Assembly (NCBI RefSeq): GCF_010894435.1
Contig: NZ_JAAIXZ010000012.1
Span: 124,001 to 188,000 of the forward strand
Length of the DNA: 64,000 nucleotides
Source: Pyxidicoccus trucidator
Lineage (GTDB): Bacteria > Myxococcota > Myxococcia > Myxococcales > Myxococcaceae
Direction: 5' to 3'
Position 1 is the stretch's first letter. The number at the start of each line of letters is the position of its first letter. Under the pieces are notes generated by a model, which worked only from the letters and a program-made list of their open reading frames with translations, searched no databases and was not told the DNA's origin. Both the position numbers and the translations under genes were made by a program. Of the stretch, positions 32,048 to 49,646 are shown in pieces.

Positions 32048-35035
32048 CTACGCGTCCTGCCGCCCCGCCCGCCGGGGCAGGCGCAAGGAGAACCGCGTCC
32101 CTTCCTCCACCGTGGACCGCACGGCAATCGTGCCCTCGTGGGCGTGGACGATGCGGTCCACGATGTAGAGCCCGAGTCCCAGGCCTCGGCTCGTCACCTG
32201 GCCGACTCCCGCTCCCCGCTTCATCGGCTGGAAGAGGATGGGCAGCACCTCCGGGCGGATGGGCTCGCCCGCGTTGTGCACGTCCAGCACCACGAAGCCG
32301 TCCTCCGCCCGCAGCTCCACCCGCACCGGGTGCGTCTCCGAGCCATAGCGCAGCGCATTGCTCAGGAGATTCGTGACGACCTGCGCCAGCCGGTCCGTGT
32401 CCCACTCGCCCGCGCCGCTCCCTCGCGTCTCCACGTCGATGCGCCGCCCCGGGTTGGCGAGCCGCACCTCCTCCACCACCGCCCGCACCAGCTCGTTCAG
32501 GTCCGCGGGCCTGCGCTGCACCGGAATGCCCCCGCCAAGCCGCGCCTGCGTGAAGTCGAGCAGGTCTCGAATCATCCGGTCCGCGCGCCCGGTGGCGTTG
32601 CGGATGCGGTCGATGCCCCGCCTCGCCGCCTCATCCAGGTCCGTGCGGCGCAGCAGCATCGACGTGGAGAAGCCGATGGCGTTGAGCGGGTTGCGCAAGT
32701 CGTGGCTGACGATGCCGATGAGCTTCTCCTCCAGGTCCGCCCGCCGCTGCAGCTCCTCCTCGCGCCGCTGCAGCCGCGCGTCCAGGCGCTTGCGCTCGGT
32801 GACGTCCAGCACCGTGCCGATGAAGCGCACCGCCTGCCCCCGCTCGTCGAAGAAGGCCTGTCCATGCGCCGACACCCAGCGCTCCACGCCATCCTTCAGC
32901 CCCACGGTGCGGTACTCGGCGTTGAACATCCCGCCGTCCTCCCCCGCGAGCGCCCGCTGGACGGTGGCCGCCGTGGACTCCCGGTCCTCCGGGTGGAGCC
33001 CGGTGAGGAACGTGTCCCACGTCACCTCCGCGTCCGGCGGCAGCCCGAAGAGCGCCTTGCAGCGCTCGTCCCAGCGCAGCTCCTCCGACACCGGGTCCAA
33101 ATCCCACGTGCCCAGGCGGGCCGCCATCAGCGCCAGCCGCAGCCGGTCCTCGCTCGCGCTCAGCGCGCTGTAGAGCTTGACGTTCTCGATGGCCACGCTC
33201 GCCAGCTGCGCCAGCTGCACGAGGATGGCCTCGTCCTCCTCGGTGAACTCCCCTTCGTTCTTGTCGGAGAGCTGGATGAGCCCCAGCATCCCCCCGTCCC
33301 GTCCGATGAGCGGCGCCGCCAGCCAGCCCCGCGGCGTCGGCTGGCCACTCGCGGGCTCGCGCAGCGCCCTCCAGTACGGGTGCGCCTCCAGCTCCGCCTG
33401 CGTCAGACGCACCGGCCGCCGGGTCTTCGCCACGCGGACGTAGAGGTCAGCAGCCTCCCGCGAGGGCGCCGAGCCCCGCCACGCGGCGTACTTGTCGGAG
33501 AACGAGACGGCGCCGGAGGGCCGCGCTCCGCTCCCCACCATCGACGTGACGGCCTGGTGCGCGCCGATGAGCACCCGCGCCTGCTCGGTGATGACCCGCA
33601 GCACCGCGTCCAGGGTGCTGGTGCCGCTGATGGTCACCGACGCGGCCGCCAGTCCCCGGAGCTGCTCGGCGCGCTGGCTCTCGCGCCGGAGCAGCCGCGC
33701 GCGCGCCTCCTCCGCCTGCTTGCGCACGCTGCTGTCCTGCATCGCCCCGACGATGCGCGAGGCCCGGCCCGCCCCATCCCGGGAGATGACTGCATGGTCG
33801 GTGACGTGCACGTAGTGTCCGTCCCGGTGGAGGACTCGGTACTCGCCGCGCCACCGGTCCATTCCCCGTTCGATGGCCACCTGGAGGCTGCGCATCACCC
33901 GCTCCCGGTCATCCGGGTGGAGGCGCGCGCGCCACCAATAGATGTCGGGCGGCATCTCCTCGGTTGGGAAGCCGAAGAGCGCCTGCACCCCCTCGCTCCA
34001 CCCGGCGACGTCGGTGCGCAAATCCCAGTCCCAGATGGCGTCGGTGATGGCGCGGCTGGCCAGCCGGTACCGCTCCTCGGAGGCGCCCAGGCGCGCGTGG
34101 GCCTCCTGGAGCTGCCCGAAGAGGAACGCCCGGTCCAGGATGCCGGAGAGGTACTCCACCAGCGTCTCCAGGTAGCGCTTGGCCTGGGGCTGGAAGGGCC
34201 GGGCGCGGGCGACGCCGATGGAGATGACGCCCAGCAGCTCGCCATGGGGCCACAGCCGCAGCCCCATGAGCGTGAGCAGCCGGCCGCCGCACAGCCCCTC
34301 GTGCAGCGGGGCCATCGTCTCGGACGTGCCCGCCAGCACCAGCGGCTCCTCGGAGCGGGCCACCTGCGCCAGGAACGAGTCCTCCTCCAGGGAGACCACT
34401 CCCTCCGGCCCGGAGGCCGCCTCGCACCGGCCCGAGGCCGCCACGCGCCGCAGCGTCCCCGGTGCGCCGAGGAGGAACAGCTCCGCCCCGTCCGCCCCCA
34501 GGGCCTCCTGGATGAGCCGCACCATGGGCAGCAGGTGGGCCTCCAGCGGCTCATCGCGCCGCAGCGCCTTGGGCGCCATCGCCTCCAGCCGCCGCACGGT
34601 GCGCTTCTCGCGCTGGCGGTCCTCCACGGAGTAGCCCGTGAAGACGGCCACCGCGTTGTCCATCGCCTGGTCCAGCTCGCCGAAGAGCAGCTGCGAGTCC
34701 TCGGGGGTCGGCTGCTCCTCCCGGGGCAGCGCCTCCCAGAGCTGGGCGATGAGCCGGCCCAGGAGGACGTACTCGCTCGTCACCTCGTCCTGGTTGTAGC
34801 CAAGCCGCAGGCGGGACTCGACGTGCAGCTCCTCCCGCCGCCGCTTCGCGGGCGCCAGCGCTCCCCGGTGTCCCTGACGGGAGATGGCGGCGAGGGTGTC
34901 GAGGTACTCCGGGAGCGTGTCGATGACCTGGGCGGGCTTCAGCCCCCGGGCACTCTCCAGCTTGCCGGCCTCCTCCAGGAAGCGCCGCACGAGCAGCTCA
35001 TGGTGGCTTGCGATGAGGTCGGCGATGCTCGGCAT
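32048..35035 (-). CDS. Sensor histidine kinase (RsbRD-GAF-PAS-GAF-PAS-HisKA-HATPase)
   Basis: 995 soluble residues. Order: an N-terminal helical RsbRD-like domain (1-140, SIADLIASHHELLVRRFLEE), GAF (about 170-320), PAS (about 335-455, DIYWWRARLHPDDRER), GAF (about 470-635), PAS (about 640-760, GLHPEDRESTAATV), HisKA with VSHDLRNPLNAIG (His near 776), and HATPase with N-box NLLSNALRYG and G-box SRGLGLGLYIVDRIV. No membrane helix, so it senses a cytoplasmic signal. The start is the ATG before PSIADLI; the 36 residues upstream look non-coding. No response regulator is adjacent. Confidence 0.9.
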   Translation of the reverse strand: MPSIADLIASHHELLVRRFLEEAGKLESARGLKPAQVIDTLPEYLDTLAAISRQGHRGALAPAKRRREELHVESRLRLGYNQDEVTSEYVLLGRLIAQLWEALPREEQPTPEDSQLLFGELDQAMDNAVAVFTGYSVEDRQREKRTVRRLEAMAPKALRRDEPLEAHLLPMVRLIQEALGADGAELFLLGAPGTLRRVAASGRCEAASGPEGVVSLEEDSFLAQVARSEEPLVLAGTSETMAPLHEGLCGGRLLTLMGLRLWPHGELLGVISIGVARARPFQPQAKRYLETLVEYLSGILDRAFLFGQLQEAHARLGASEERYRLASRAITDAIWDWDLRTDVAGWSEGVQALFGFPTEEMPPDIYWWRARLHPDDRERVMRSLQVAIERGMDRWRGEYRVLHRDGHYVHVTDHAVISRDGAGRASRIVGAMQDSSVRKQAEEARARLLRRESQRAEQLRGLAAASVTISGTSTLDAVLRVITEQARVLIGAHQAVTSMVGSGARPSGAVSFSDKYAAWRGSAPSREAADLYVRVAKTRRPVRLTQAELEAHPYWRALREPASGQPTPRGWLAAPLIGRDGGMLGLIQLSDKNEGEFTEEDEAILVQLAQLASVAIENVKLYSALSASEDRLRLALMAARLGTWDLDPVSEELRWDERCKALFGLPPDAEVTWDTFLTGLHPEDRESTAATVQRALAGEDGGMFNAEYRTVGLKDGVERWVSAHGQAFFDERGQAVRFIGTVLDVTERKRLDARLQRREEELQRRADLEEKLIGIVSHDLRNPLNAIGFSTSMLLRRTDLDEAARRGIDRIRNATGRADRMIRDLLDFTQARLGGGIPVQRRPADLNELVRAVVEEVRLANPGRRIDVETRGSGAGEWDTDRLAQVVTNLLSNALRYGSETHPVRVELRAEDGFVVLDVHNAGEPIRPEVLPILFQPMKRGAGVGQVTSRGLGLGLYIVDRIVHAHEGTIAVRSTVEEGTRFSLRLPRRAGRQDA

Positions 35036-35325
35036 GGAAGGACGAGGACACCCGCACGTGGCAGCGGGCCCGCATGATTGGGTCTGCGCCTCCTCACGGG
35101 AGCGGCAACGCGCGGCGAATCCTCCGGGATGTCGGTGTGCCAACAGGCCCGGGGCGCCGATGCGCGCGGTGGCGACACCCCGAGCCGTGACTTCCGGCAG
35201 AAGTTACAGGGGTCCACTTCAGGCGCTCCGGAATTCCTACAGTCGGCGGCCGTGAGGCTCGGTCCAAACGTCTGATTCCTGGCAGCTTCGCGGTGGTGCG
35301 GAGGTTGCTTTGGGGGCGTCCCGGC

Positions 35326-35643
35326 ATGGAATCCCCCACCCCTTCATCCCACTCCGCCTACGCGGTCGAGGTCGCTCCGTCCGCGTGGCGGCAGCTCGGC
35401 CATCTCTCCCATCAGGACTATGGGCTCCTGCAGCAGCGGCTGACGGCGCTGGCGGCGCTCGCCTCGGAAGGCCGGCTGCCGGACCCGCGCTTCATCGAGG
35501 CGGCGGGCGTGGACACGGCCCTGTCCCTCACCGTGGGCGACTTCGTCCTCCTCTACCAGGTGGACCCGGTGCGCTCCGCCATCCGACTGACGGAGGTCAC
35601 CCTCCGGCTCGTCACCCTCCCGCCCCCGGCGCTTCCCCGGTAG
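35326..35643 (+). CDS. RelE/ParE-like small protein 1
   Basis: 105 residues. The pattern AYAVEVAPSAWRQLGHLSHQDY, a long helix pair (LLQQRLTALAALASEG) and a final hairpin VGDFVLLYQVDPVRSAIRLTEV is that of RelE/ParE-type mRNase or gyrase toxins. It is the first of three such genes in a row and no antitoxin-like gene precedes or follows. The catalytic Arg/His set of RelE is not obvious, so it may be a binding domain or a decayed toxin. Confidence 0.55.
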   Translation: MESPTPSSHSAYAVEVAPSAWRQLGHLSHQDYGLLQQRLTALAALASEGRLPDPRFIEAAGVDTALSLTVGDFVLLYQVDPVRSAIRLTEVTLRLVTLPPPALPR

Positions 35644-35850
35644 CGCGAGCCGGCATCCCAGGCCCCGGAGACGCCCTCGTCCGGGGTGGGCACATCCGCC
35701 GGTTCGCACCCTGCAAATATTGCCATTCCCCCTCTGACGTCCGTCGCTGGAAGAAGGCCCGTGCTTGAAGCGCCCCCCGCGAGTGGCCGGGGCGCCAGGG
35801 AGCGGGTCACAGGTGACGGACTTCCACGCTCGTACGAATCCCCGCCCCCC

Positions 35851-36108
35851 ATGCACCGCATCGTTCCCAAGGCCTCGGGCCCCTACCGCGTCGTCTTCAC
35901 GCCCCAGACGTGGAAGCAGATCGGCTTGATGCCCACCGCGCTCTTCGACGCGTTCCAGGGTGCCGTGGACAACCTGGCGTCCTCCCCGGGGAAGGTGCCT
36001 CCCTCGCCGCTCGCCGTGGACGGACTGGTGGTGACGTACGAGCGGGATGACGCGGCGCGGGTCATCACCCTGGTGGACATCACCCGGGCGCCCACCGGGT
36101 CCCCATGA
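35851..36108 (+). CDS. RelE/ParE-like small protein 2
   Basis: 85 residues: PYRVVFTPQTWKQIGLMP, helix LFDAFQGAVDNLASSPGK, then VDGLVVTYERDDAARVITLV. It aligns with its two neighbours over the RelE-like core. The start is uncertain because no good Shine-Dalgarno precedes this ATG and the frame is open upstream. The stop overlaps the next ATG (ATGA). Confidence 0.55.
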   Translation: MHRIVPKASGPYRVVFTPQTWKQIGLMPTALFDAFQGAVDNLASSPGKVPPSPLAVDGLVVTYERDDAARVITLVDITRAPTGSP

Positions 36109-36398
36109 GCATGGGCCGGCGGAGAAGCGGGGCGTGGCGCGTCGCCACGGCCTGGGAGACGCGCGCCGCGTGGTCGGCGCTGCCCGCGGGAGACCGCGCC
36201 CTCCTGGACTCACTGCTGAGAGGCGTCGCCGCGACGTTGGGGCTCCGCCAGTGGGTCAGCGAGGAGGAGGCGGAGGAGACCTTCGCGCTGAAGGCCGTGG
36301 GCTACCACGTGGACTACCGGCTGGAGCCCGCCAGCCAGACGCTGTGGGTGACGGCCGTGCACCCGCTGCGCGCCGGAGGCAAGCCCCCGGCGAACTAG
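36105..36398 (+). CDS. RelE/ParE-like small protein 3
   Basis: 97 residues: AWRVATAWETRAAWSALP, helix DRALLDSLLRGVAATLG, and YHVDYRLEPASQTLWVTAVH. Same fold pattern as the two genes before it, and translationally coupled to the second. It faces the 3' end of the REC-PAS kinase 12 bp away. Function unknown; it may not be a toxin. Confidence 0.55.
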   Translation: MSMGRRRSGAWRVATAWETRAAWSALPAGDRALLDSLLRGVAATLGLRQWVSEEEAEETFALKAVGYHVDYRLEPASQTLWVTAVHPLRAGGKPPAN

Positions 36399-36410
36399 CG
36401 CGCGCCACCC

Positions 36411-38393
36411 TCAGTTCGCGGTGCGCGTGCCGGACGACGGGTGCACGGCGGCGGTCTGCGGCTCCGTCTCGCGGGGCAGCCACACATGGAAGGAGGAGCC
36501 CTCGCCGGGCACGCCCGCGGACTCCACCCAGATGCGGCCGCCGTGCTGCTCGACGATGCCCTGGCTGATGGTGAGCCCCAGGCCCAGGCCGCCGTACTTG
36601 CTGCCATGCGCGCGGCCGAAGCGCTCGAAGATGAGCCCCTGCTTCTCCTTGGGGATGCCCACGCCGCGGTCCCCCACGCACAGGTGCACGCCCTCGCCCT
36701 CGTTGGTGAGCCGCACCAGCACCGGCCCGCCCTCGGGCGAGTAGCGCATGGCGTTGGACAGGAGGTTGGTGAGCACCTGGTCCAGGCGCCCCCTATCCCA
36801 CGTGCCCTCCAGCCCGTCGGGCGTCTCCACGTTCAGCTCATGGCCCTGCGACAGCACCGCCATGCGGTCCCGCGTCTCGTGCACCAGCTGGCTCAAGTCG
36901 AAGCGCTCCAGCTCCAGTGAGAGGCGCCCCGCCTGCAGCCGGCTGATGTCGAGCAGGTCCTCCACCAGCTTGGCCATCCGGTCGATTTGCCGGTTGATGA
37001 TTTTCAGTGACTTGCCCGGCCCGGCCTCCGTCTCGTTGCCCAGCTTGAGCAGCGCGAGGTGGGCGTGGCCCTTGGCCGCCGCCAGCGGGGTGCGCAGCTC
37101 GTGGCTGGCCGCGGCGAGGAAGGCGTCCTTGGCCTCGCTGGCCAGCCGCAGCGCCGTCTCCGCGCGCTGCCGCTCGGTGATGTCGCGCGCCACGGAGATG
37201 AAGCGGCCCGGCCCCGAGTCGGCGGCCACGAACTGGAGCACCACCTCCACCGGCACCTCGGAGCCGTCCCGGCGGCGGTGGGTGGTGGAGTACGTCTGGC
37301 TGGGCAGGGTGCCGCTGAGCAGCGGGGCCAGCAGCTTGCGGAAGCCCTCCTCGTCGAAGGCGCCCTCCACCTCCAGCACCGACAGCCCCACCAGCTCGTC
37401 CACGCTGCCGGCCAGCTGCTTGGCCGCGCCCGCGTTGGCGTAGGTGAGCGTCAGCGAGTCGGGAGAGAACATGAGGACGCAGTCCAGCGTGGCGTCCAGC
37501 GTCGTCTTGAAGCGCCCCAGCGCCTCTTCCGCCCGGCGCTTGTCGTCGATGTCGGTGGCGACGGCAATCCAGCCGACGAGCTGCCCGGACTCGTCGCGCT
37601 CGGGCACCGCGCGCGCCAGGTGCCAGCGGTACACACCGTCGAAGCGGCGCAGGCGGAACTCGCGCTCCACGCGCTGCCCCAGGCGGATGGCCTGCTCCCA
37701 CACGCCGCGCATGGCTTCGCGGTCCGTGGGGTGGACGAACTCCAGGAAGGTGGTGAGCGACAGCGGCTCGTCCTCCTGGATGCCGGTGTAGTCGCGCCCT
37801 GCGCGGTTGGCGTAGGTGAAGGAGCCGTCCGGCCGCGCCGCCCACATCACCTCGGGCAGCGACTCGGTGAGCCGGCGGTAGCGCAGCTCGCTCTGCCGCT
37901 CCAGTGCTTCGCGGTCTCGCTGACGGAGGAGCGCCGCCTGCCGCTGGATTTCCTGCTCCTTGAGGAACAGGTCCACGAAGACGCTGACCTTGGAGCGGAG
38001 GATTTCGGGGTCGAACGGCTTGAGCAGGTAGTCCACCGCGCCGTGCGCGTAGCCCTTGAAGACATGGGCGGCGTCGCGGCTGAGCGCGGTGAGGAAGATG
38101 ATGGGGATGGTGCGGGTGCGCTCGCGCTGCTTGATGATGGTGGCCGTCTGGAAGCCATCCAGCCCGGGCATCTGCACGTCCATCAGGATGACGGCGAAGT
38201 CCCGCTTGAGCAGGAACTTGAGCGCTTCCTCACCGCTGGTGGCCTTCACCAGCTCCTGCCCCAGGGGCTCGAGGATGGCCTCGAGTGCCAGCAGGTTGGA
38301 CGGGTGGTCGTCCACCATCAGGATGCTCGCCTTGGGGCGGGCGGCCCGTGCCTCCTGGCTGCGTTCGGCGGGGATGTGTTCGCTAGGCGTCAT
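36411..38393 (-). CDS. Hybrid sensor kinase with N-terminal receiver (REC-PAS-PAS-HisKA-HATPase)
   Basis: 660 residues. A receiver domain comes first (ILMVDDHPSN, phospho-acceptor Asp72 in VILMDVQMPGLDG, Lys in YLLKPFDPE). Then a coiled linker, two PAS domains (about 165-290 and 295-415), HisKA with AAASHELRTPLAAAKG (His near 430), and HATPase with NLLSNAMRYS and GGLGLGLTISQGIVEQHGG. A receiver in front of the kinase suggests it is controlled by another kinase, perhaps the giant poly-HAMP kinase encoded 115 bp upstream on the same strand. Confidence 0.9.
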   Translation of the reverse strand: MTPSEHIPAERSQEARAARPKASILMVDDHPSNLLALEAILEPLGQELVKATSGEEALKFLLKRDFAVILMDVQMPGLDGFQTATIIKQRERTRTIPIIFLTALSRDAAHVFKGYAHGAVDYLLKPFDPEILRSKVSVFVDLFLKEQEIQRQAALLRQRDREALERQSELRYRRLTESLPEVMWAARPDGSFTYANRAGRDYTGIQEDEPLSLTTFLEFVHPTDREAMRGVWEQAIRLGQRVEREFRLRRFDGVYRWHLARAVPERDESGQLVGWIAVATDIDDKRRAEEALGRFKTTLDATLDCVLMFSPDSLTLTYANAGAAKQLAGSVDELVGLSVLEVEGAFDEEGFRKLLAPLLSGTLPSQTYSTTHRRRDGSEVPVEVVLQFVAADSGPGRFISVARDITERQRAETALRLASEAKDAFLAAASHELRTPLAAAKGHAHLALLKLGNETEAGPGKSLKIINRQIDRMAKLVEDLLDISRLQAGRLSLELERFDLSQLVHETRDRMAVLSQGHELNVETPDGLEGTWDRGRLDQVLTNLLSNAMRYSPEGGPVLVRLTNEGEGVHLCVGDRGVGIPKEKQGLIFERFGRAHGSKYGGLGLGLTISQGIVEQHGGRIWVESAGVPGEGSSFHVWLPRETEPQTAAVHPSSGTRTAN

Positions 38394-38507
38394 GGAGATG
38401 GGATGAAGGGGTGCCCCGTCCGCTGCTTCTACAGGTGGATGAAGCCACGCGCAGCCCCCGCCGGAGCGAAGTCCGGCGGAGACGTGCGCTAGCCATCACT
38501 CAGGCTG

Positions 38508-45926
<7,419 letters not shown>

Positions 45927-46126
45927 GCTTAGAAACCTCTGATCGGGATGAACGCTGCAGCGGTGCTCTGAGCGGCGCCCGGCGGGGCGAATCTCCAGGG
46001 AGTTCGCGGGCTTGTCGATTCCAAGCCAGGGCCGCCGAGGCCTGTCCGTCCAGTACTGAACCGTGTGGGCCACGCGCCCGGACGCCCCGTGAAACACACG
46101 GGAGACCGGAGCCTTCTACCAACATC

Positions 46127-47014
46127 TCAGGGGGCCGGAGCCGTGCACGGAAAACCGTCGCAGCCCTGCACATAGAGGGCACGGCCGAAGAGCCGGCGTG
46201 CAGGCGTCGCGGGGGCGCCCGGCGCCGGAGCGTGGGTGCCGGCGCGCAGGTCCAGCGTGAAGGCCGGTGCTCCGGTGGGCGCGCAGCCGATCAGCATCCG
46301 CTGCGGCTCATCGAGCCACCACAGGCCCTCCACGGGGCATGGAGGCTCGGAGGCCAGGGGAGCGAGCGTGCGGGCGTCGTAGACCTGGAGTGCTCCCTCC
46401 ACGAGCACGGCGGCCAGGGCGCCGGTGGCTCCCACGGAGAGCCGGGCGCCGGCCCCGGGCACCGTCGCCTGGCCGAGCACCCCGCCCTCGGACGCCACGG
46501 AGACGAGCTGCCCGGCCTCATCCAGCGCGAGCACCCCGCCCGCATGCCCGGCGAGCGACACGGGAGCGAAGTCTCCCACGGGCGCCAGGGCGCCCCGCTC
46601 CTCGCGAAGCAGGCGGCCGCCAGCGGAGACCCAGAGCCGGTTGTCGCCGCTGAAGGTGACGGCGAGCGTCCCCGTCACGTCCAGGCGCTTGGAGGCTCCG
46701 CTCCTGTCACACACCGCCACGGCACGGGGGCCATACACGGCGGCCCGCGACGCGTCCGGGGACACGGCCCAGCCGAGCCGGGGCGCGGGCAGCGCGCGGG
46801 AGAGACAGTCGTTGAGGGCACCGAAGTGCGGGTCCGCGGTGGGCGAGGAGATGAGGTACGGCAGGCTGGTGGTGGAGACGTAGACGAGGAGCCCGAGCGC
46901 GGCGGCGATGGCGATGGTGAGCGGCCAGGGACGGGCGCTGAGGGCGCGCACGGCCCTCGCGGAGGCGCGGCTCCCCTTCCTCCCCCCGGTCACCGGGCTC
47001 TCCCGTCCACTCAC
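46127..47014 (-). CDS. Membrane-anchored beta-propeller-like protein
   Basis: 295 residues from a GTG with AGGAG upstream. One N-terminal membrane helix (LTIAIAAALGLLVYVSTTSL) leads into a chain of short four-strand blocks (GWAVSPDASRAAVYGPRAVAVC, RLWVSAGGRLL, LLVEGAL-type strands, GLWWLDEPQRMLIGCAP), like a WD40/YVTN beta-propeller. Probably a periplasmic scaffold; no enzyme motif is seen. It is divergent from the TonB receptor gene with a 199-bp spacer. Confidence 0.65.
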   Translation of the reverse strand: MSGRESPVTGGRKGSRASARAVRALSARPWPLTIAIAAALGLLVYVSTTSLPYLISSPTADPHFGALNDCLSRALPAPRLGWAVSPDASRAAVYGPRAVAVCDRSGASKRLDVTGTLAVTFSGDNRLWVSAGGRLLREERGALAPVGDFAPVSLAGHAGGVLALDEAGQLVSVASEGGVLGQATVPGAGARLSVGATGALAAVLVEGALQVYDARTLAPLASEPPCPVEGLWWLDEPQRMLIGCAPTGAPAFTLDLRAGTHAPAPGAPATPARRLFGRALYVQGCDGFPCTAPAP

Positions 47015-47213
47015 ACGGCGGCTCCTGTCGCGGGCCCGTGCTGCGTACCGCCGGGGACACTCCCGGGCAGTGGATGCAGGACAGCACAGAACGGGCGCGA
47101 AGGCTTTCGACGTGAGCCCGTGGCTGGCTGGTTGCTCTCCGTTTCGTGATGAAACGATGAAGAACGCGGCCCTCCCGCAGGCGACATGCTCGCGGCCAGC
47201 GGAGGGGTTGAGC

Positions 47214-49646
47214 ATGCGCTCGAGGAGGTTGTTCCAGACCTTGGAGGTCCTGGCGGTGTTCCTGACGCTCACTGCGTTTGGCGCCGAGGCGCACGGGGTC
47301 ATCCTTGGAACGGTGCGGGACGTCGAGAGTCAGTCGCCCCTCCCCGACGTCGTCATCACGGCGACCTCTCCCTCGCTCCCGGGCGAGGCGACGGTGGTGA
47401 CGGATGCGCGGGGGAACTACCACATCCCCGAGCTGCCACCGGGGCGCTACACCCTCCGGTTCGAGAAGGAGCATTACAAGCCCTACGCGCGGTCCGACAT
47501 CCCGCTTCGGGCGAAGCGCATGGTGCGCGTCACGGTGGGTCTCCTCCGTGAAAACGAAGTGGGGGAGATCATCATCATGTGTGGCCCGGGCCCGGCGTCA
47601 GTCGACACGAGCAGCACGGCGACGAGCTGGCGGCCCTACTTCCTGGACAACGTCCAGTACCTCGCGGTGAACCGGCCCCCGGGAAGGGACGGCGCGGTGC
47701 GCGCTTCCGAGAGCCTCTCCGAGTTCATCCCGCAGGTGGTGGTCGACGTGGACGGCAGCGCCATCAACGGCGCCAGCGCCTTCGAGAACGAGTACCTGCT
47801 GGATGGCCTCTCCACCCGTGATGCCGCGTCCGGGCTCAATGCCCTCCCGCTCACCACCGAGTTCCTCCAGGACGTGAGCATCCTCACGGCGGGCTTCCCG
47901 GCGAAGAACGGCCGTGCCACCGGCGGCGTCTTCGAGACAACGGCGAAGTCGGGCAGCAATGAGCTTCACGGCTCCGTCTTCGCCCACTGGGTACCGGGCG
48001 TACTGGAGGGGGAGACCGCGTCCACGCCGGGCCGGGGTGCGCTCAAGAACCTGGGCGACTTCGGCGCCACCCTGGGAGGGCCCCTCGTGAAGGACCGCCT
48101 CTGGTTCTTCGCGGGGGTGGCTCCGACACTTGGACGGAGAGAGCACACCCATACCCCACGGACCTTCTTCGTCGATGAGCGCGGCGTCCAGGCGATGGCG
48201 AAGCTGACGTACCTGCCCGACAGGGACCACAACGTCTCGCTGGCGGTCATCACCGCGCCCACCCACGAGCGCGTGGCCAGCCCGGCGCCGGAGCCGTGGG
48301 AGCGCGACACCAACACGGTGCTGACGAGTCTTCAGTATCGCGGCGCACTCCTGGACAGGTACCTGCTGGTGGAAGCCAACGCGGGCTGGCTGCACCAGGG
48401 CAGCTCACTCCTGTCCGAGAGGGATGGCGCCGCCAGTGCGGGCGCCCTGCCCCTCCGCGAGCTGGATGGCTATCAGGCCAACGCCAGGAGCTACTACCTG
48501 TGGCGAGGACCTGGGGTCCATGTGCTCCAGGCGGGTGTGGACACGGGGCACTTCGTCCACGCGCGGACGCGGGCAGTGGCGGGGGAGGCCCCGGGCCGCC
48601 CCACCCTGCTGGAGTCGAGGACGACCAGCACGCTCCTGGGGGCCTTCGTCCAGGACAGCTGGATGTTCTGGCACAGGTTCACGCTGAACGCGGGCCTCCG
48701 CTACGACGTGCAGCGCCTGGACGCCGGAGCGGGTGCGACGCCTCTCATCGCCATGCCCCAGCTCTCGCCGCGAGTGGGGCTGGTGGTCGACCTCTGGAGG
48801 AACGGCCAGGCGAAGGTGTTCGCCCACCATGCGACACACCGGGGCGTGGTCCCGCTCGGGCTGCTGGACGGGCCTGTCGGGACGACACCCGAGGCTGTGG
48901 CGGTGGACCCGGGCCTCGCGCCAGCGTCCACACGTGAGCTCGTCGCGGGCTTCGAGATGGAGGTGCTGTCGGAGGCGCTCGTAAGCGTCGCCTATACCCA
49001 CCGCGACCTCGACACCGCTCCCGCGCTCGTGCGTGTGGCAGGAGTGGGCGGGGTGGTGCTTGGCAATCCCGGACGGGGCCTCGCTTCGAACCTTCCAGCG
49101 GCGAAGCGCACCCATGACGCGGTGACCGTGGGAGTGAGGCACGGCTTCACGGACGGCTGGTTGGCCGAGGTCAGCTACACACTGTCGCGGCTGTCCGGCA
49201 ACCACGCGGGCCCGTTTCTCGCTTCGACGGGACAGGATGGGTACGGCCTTCCGGTGTCTCCCCTTCCGGTCGTCGAAGCGGGCGGAACGCGGCGGCCCCT
49301 CGCGGACAGGCCCCATGTCCTCCGCATCTTCGGCGCCCGGGAGCTCAACCTCTCCTCCCAGGTGTCGACCAGCCTGGGCCTGTCGTACTTCGGCATGTCC
49401 GGCATGCCGCTCGAAGGCGCGCCGGGACGCACGCCCTGGGTACACACCTTCGACGCCCGCTTCGCCGTCTCCTACCGGGTCACCCGCAGGGAGGTGATGT
49501 CCTTCCAGCTGGAGGCCTTCAACCTCCTCGACTCGCAGGTGATGACCCACGGGGCACAGGAAACTCCGGATGAGGGTGCTCTCCCCGTGCCCGCGCGGTA
49601 CCAGGCACCGCGTGAGGTTCGCCTCGGCGTGCGGTACGTGTTCTGA
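47214..49646 (+). CDS. Oar-like TonB-dependent receptor with N-terminal CarboxypepD_reg domain
   Basis: 810 residues. Signal peptide MRSRRLFQTLEVLAVFLTLT...AEA; a CarboxypepD_reg domain (about 28-105, GVILGTVRDVESQSPLPDV, ELPPGRYTLRF); a plug with YLLDGLSTRDAASG, QDVSILTAGFPAKNGRATGG and FETTAKSGSNELHG; then a barrel ending VRLGVRYVF with the C-terminal Phe needed by the BAM machine. The layout is that of the Myxococcus Oar group, which exports or imports large cargo. The start has GGAGGGG before it; an ATG 57 bp upstream is less likely. Confidence 0.88.
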   Translation: MRSRRLFQTLEVLAVFLTLTAFGAEAHGVILGTVRDVESQSPLPDVVITATSPSLPGEATVVTDARGNYHIPELPPGRYTLRFEKEHYKPYARSDIPLRAKRMVRVTVGLLRENEVGEIIIMCGPGPASVDTSSTATSWRPYFLDNVQYLAVNRPPGRDGAVRASESLSEFIPQVVVDVDGSAINGASAFENEYLLDGLSTRDAASGLNALPLTTEFLQDVSILTAGFPAKNGRATGGVFETTAKSGSNELHGSVFAHWVPGVLEGETASTPGRGALKNLGDFGATLGGPLVKDRLWFFAGVAPTLGRREHTHTPRTFFVDERGVQAMAKLTYLPDRDHNVSLAVITAPTHERVASPAPEPWERDTNTVLTSLQYRGALLDRYLLVEANAGWLHQGSSLLSERDGAASAGALPLRELDGYQANARSYYLWRGPGVHVLQAGVDTGHFVHARTRAVAGEAPGRPTLLESRTTSTLLGAFVQDSWMFWHRFTLNAGLRYDVQRLDAGAGATPLIAMPQLSPRVGLVVDLWRNGQAKVFAHHATHRGVVPLGLLDGPVGTTPEAVAVDPGLAPASTRELVAGFEMEVLSEALVSVAYTHRDLDTAPALVRVAGVGGVVLGNPGRGLASNLPAAKRTHDAVTVGVRHGFTDGWLAEVSYTLSRLSGNHAGPFLASTGQDGYGLPVSPLPVVEAGGTRRPLADRPHVLRIFGARELNLSSQVSTSLGLSYFGMSGMPLEGAPGRTPWVHTFDARFAVSYRVTRREVMSFQLEAFNLLDSQVMTHGAQETPDEGALPVPARYQAPREVRLGVRYVF

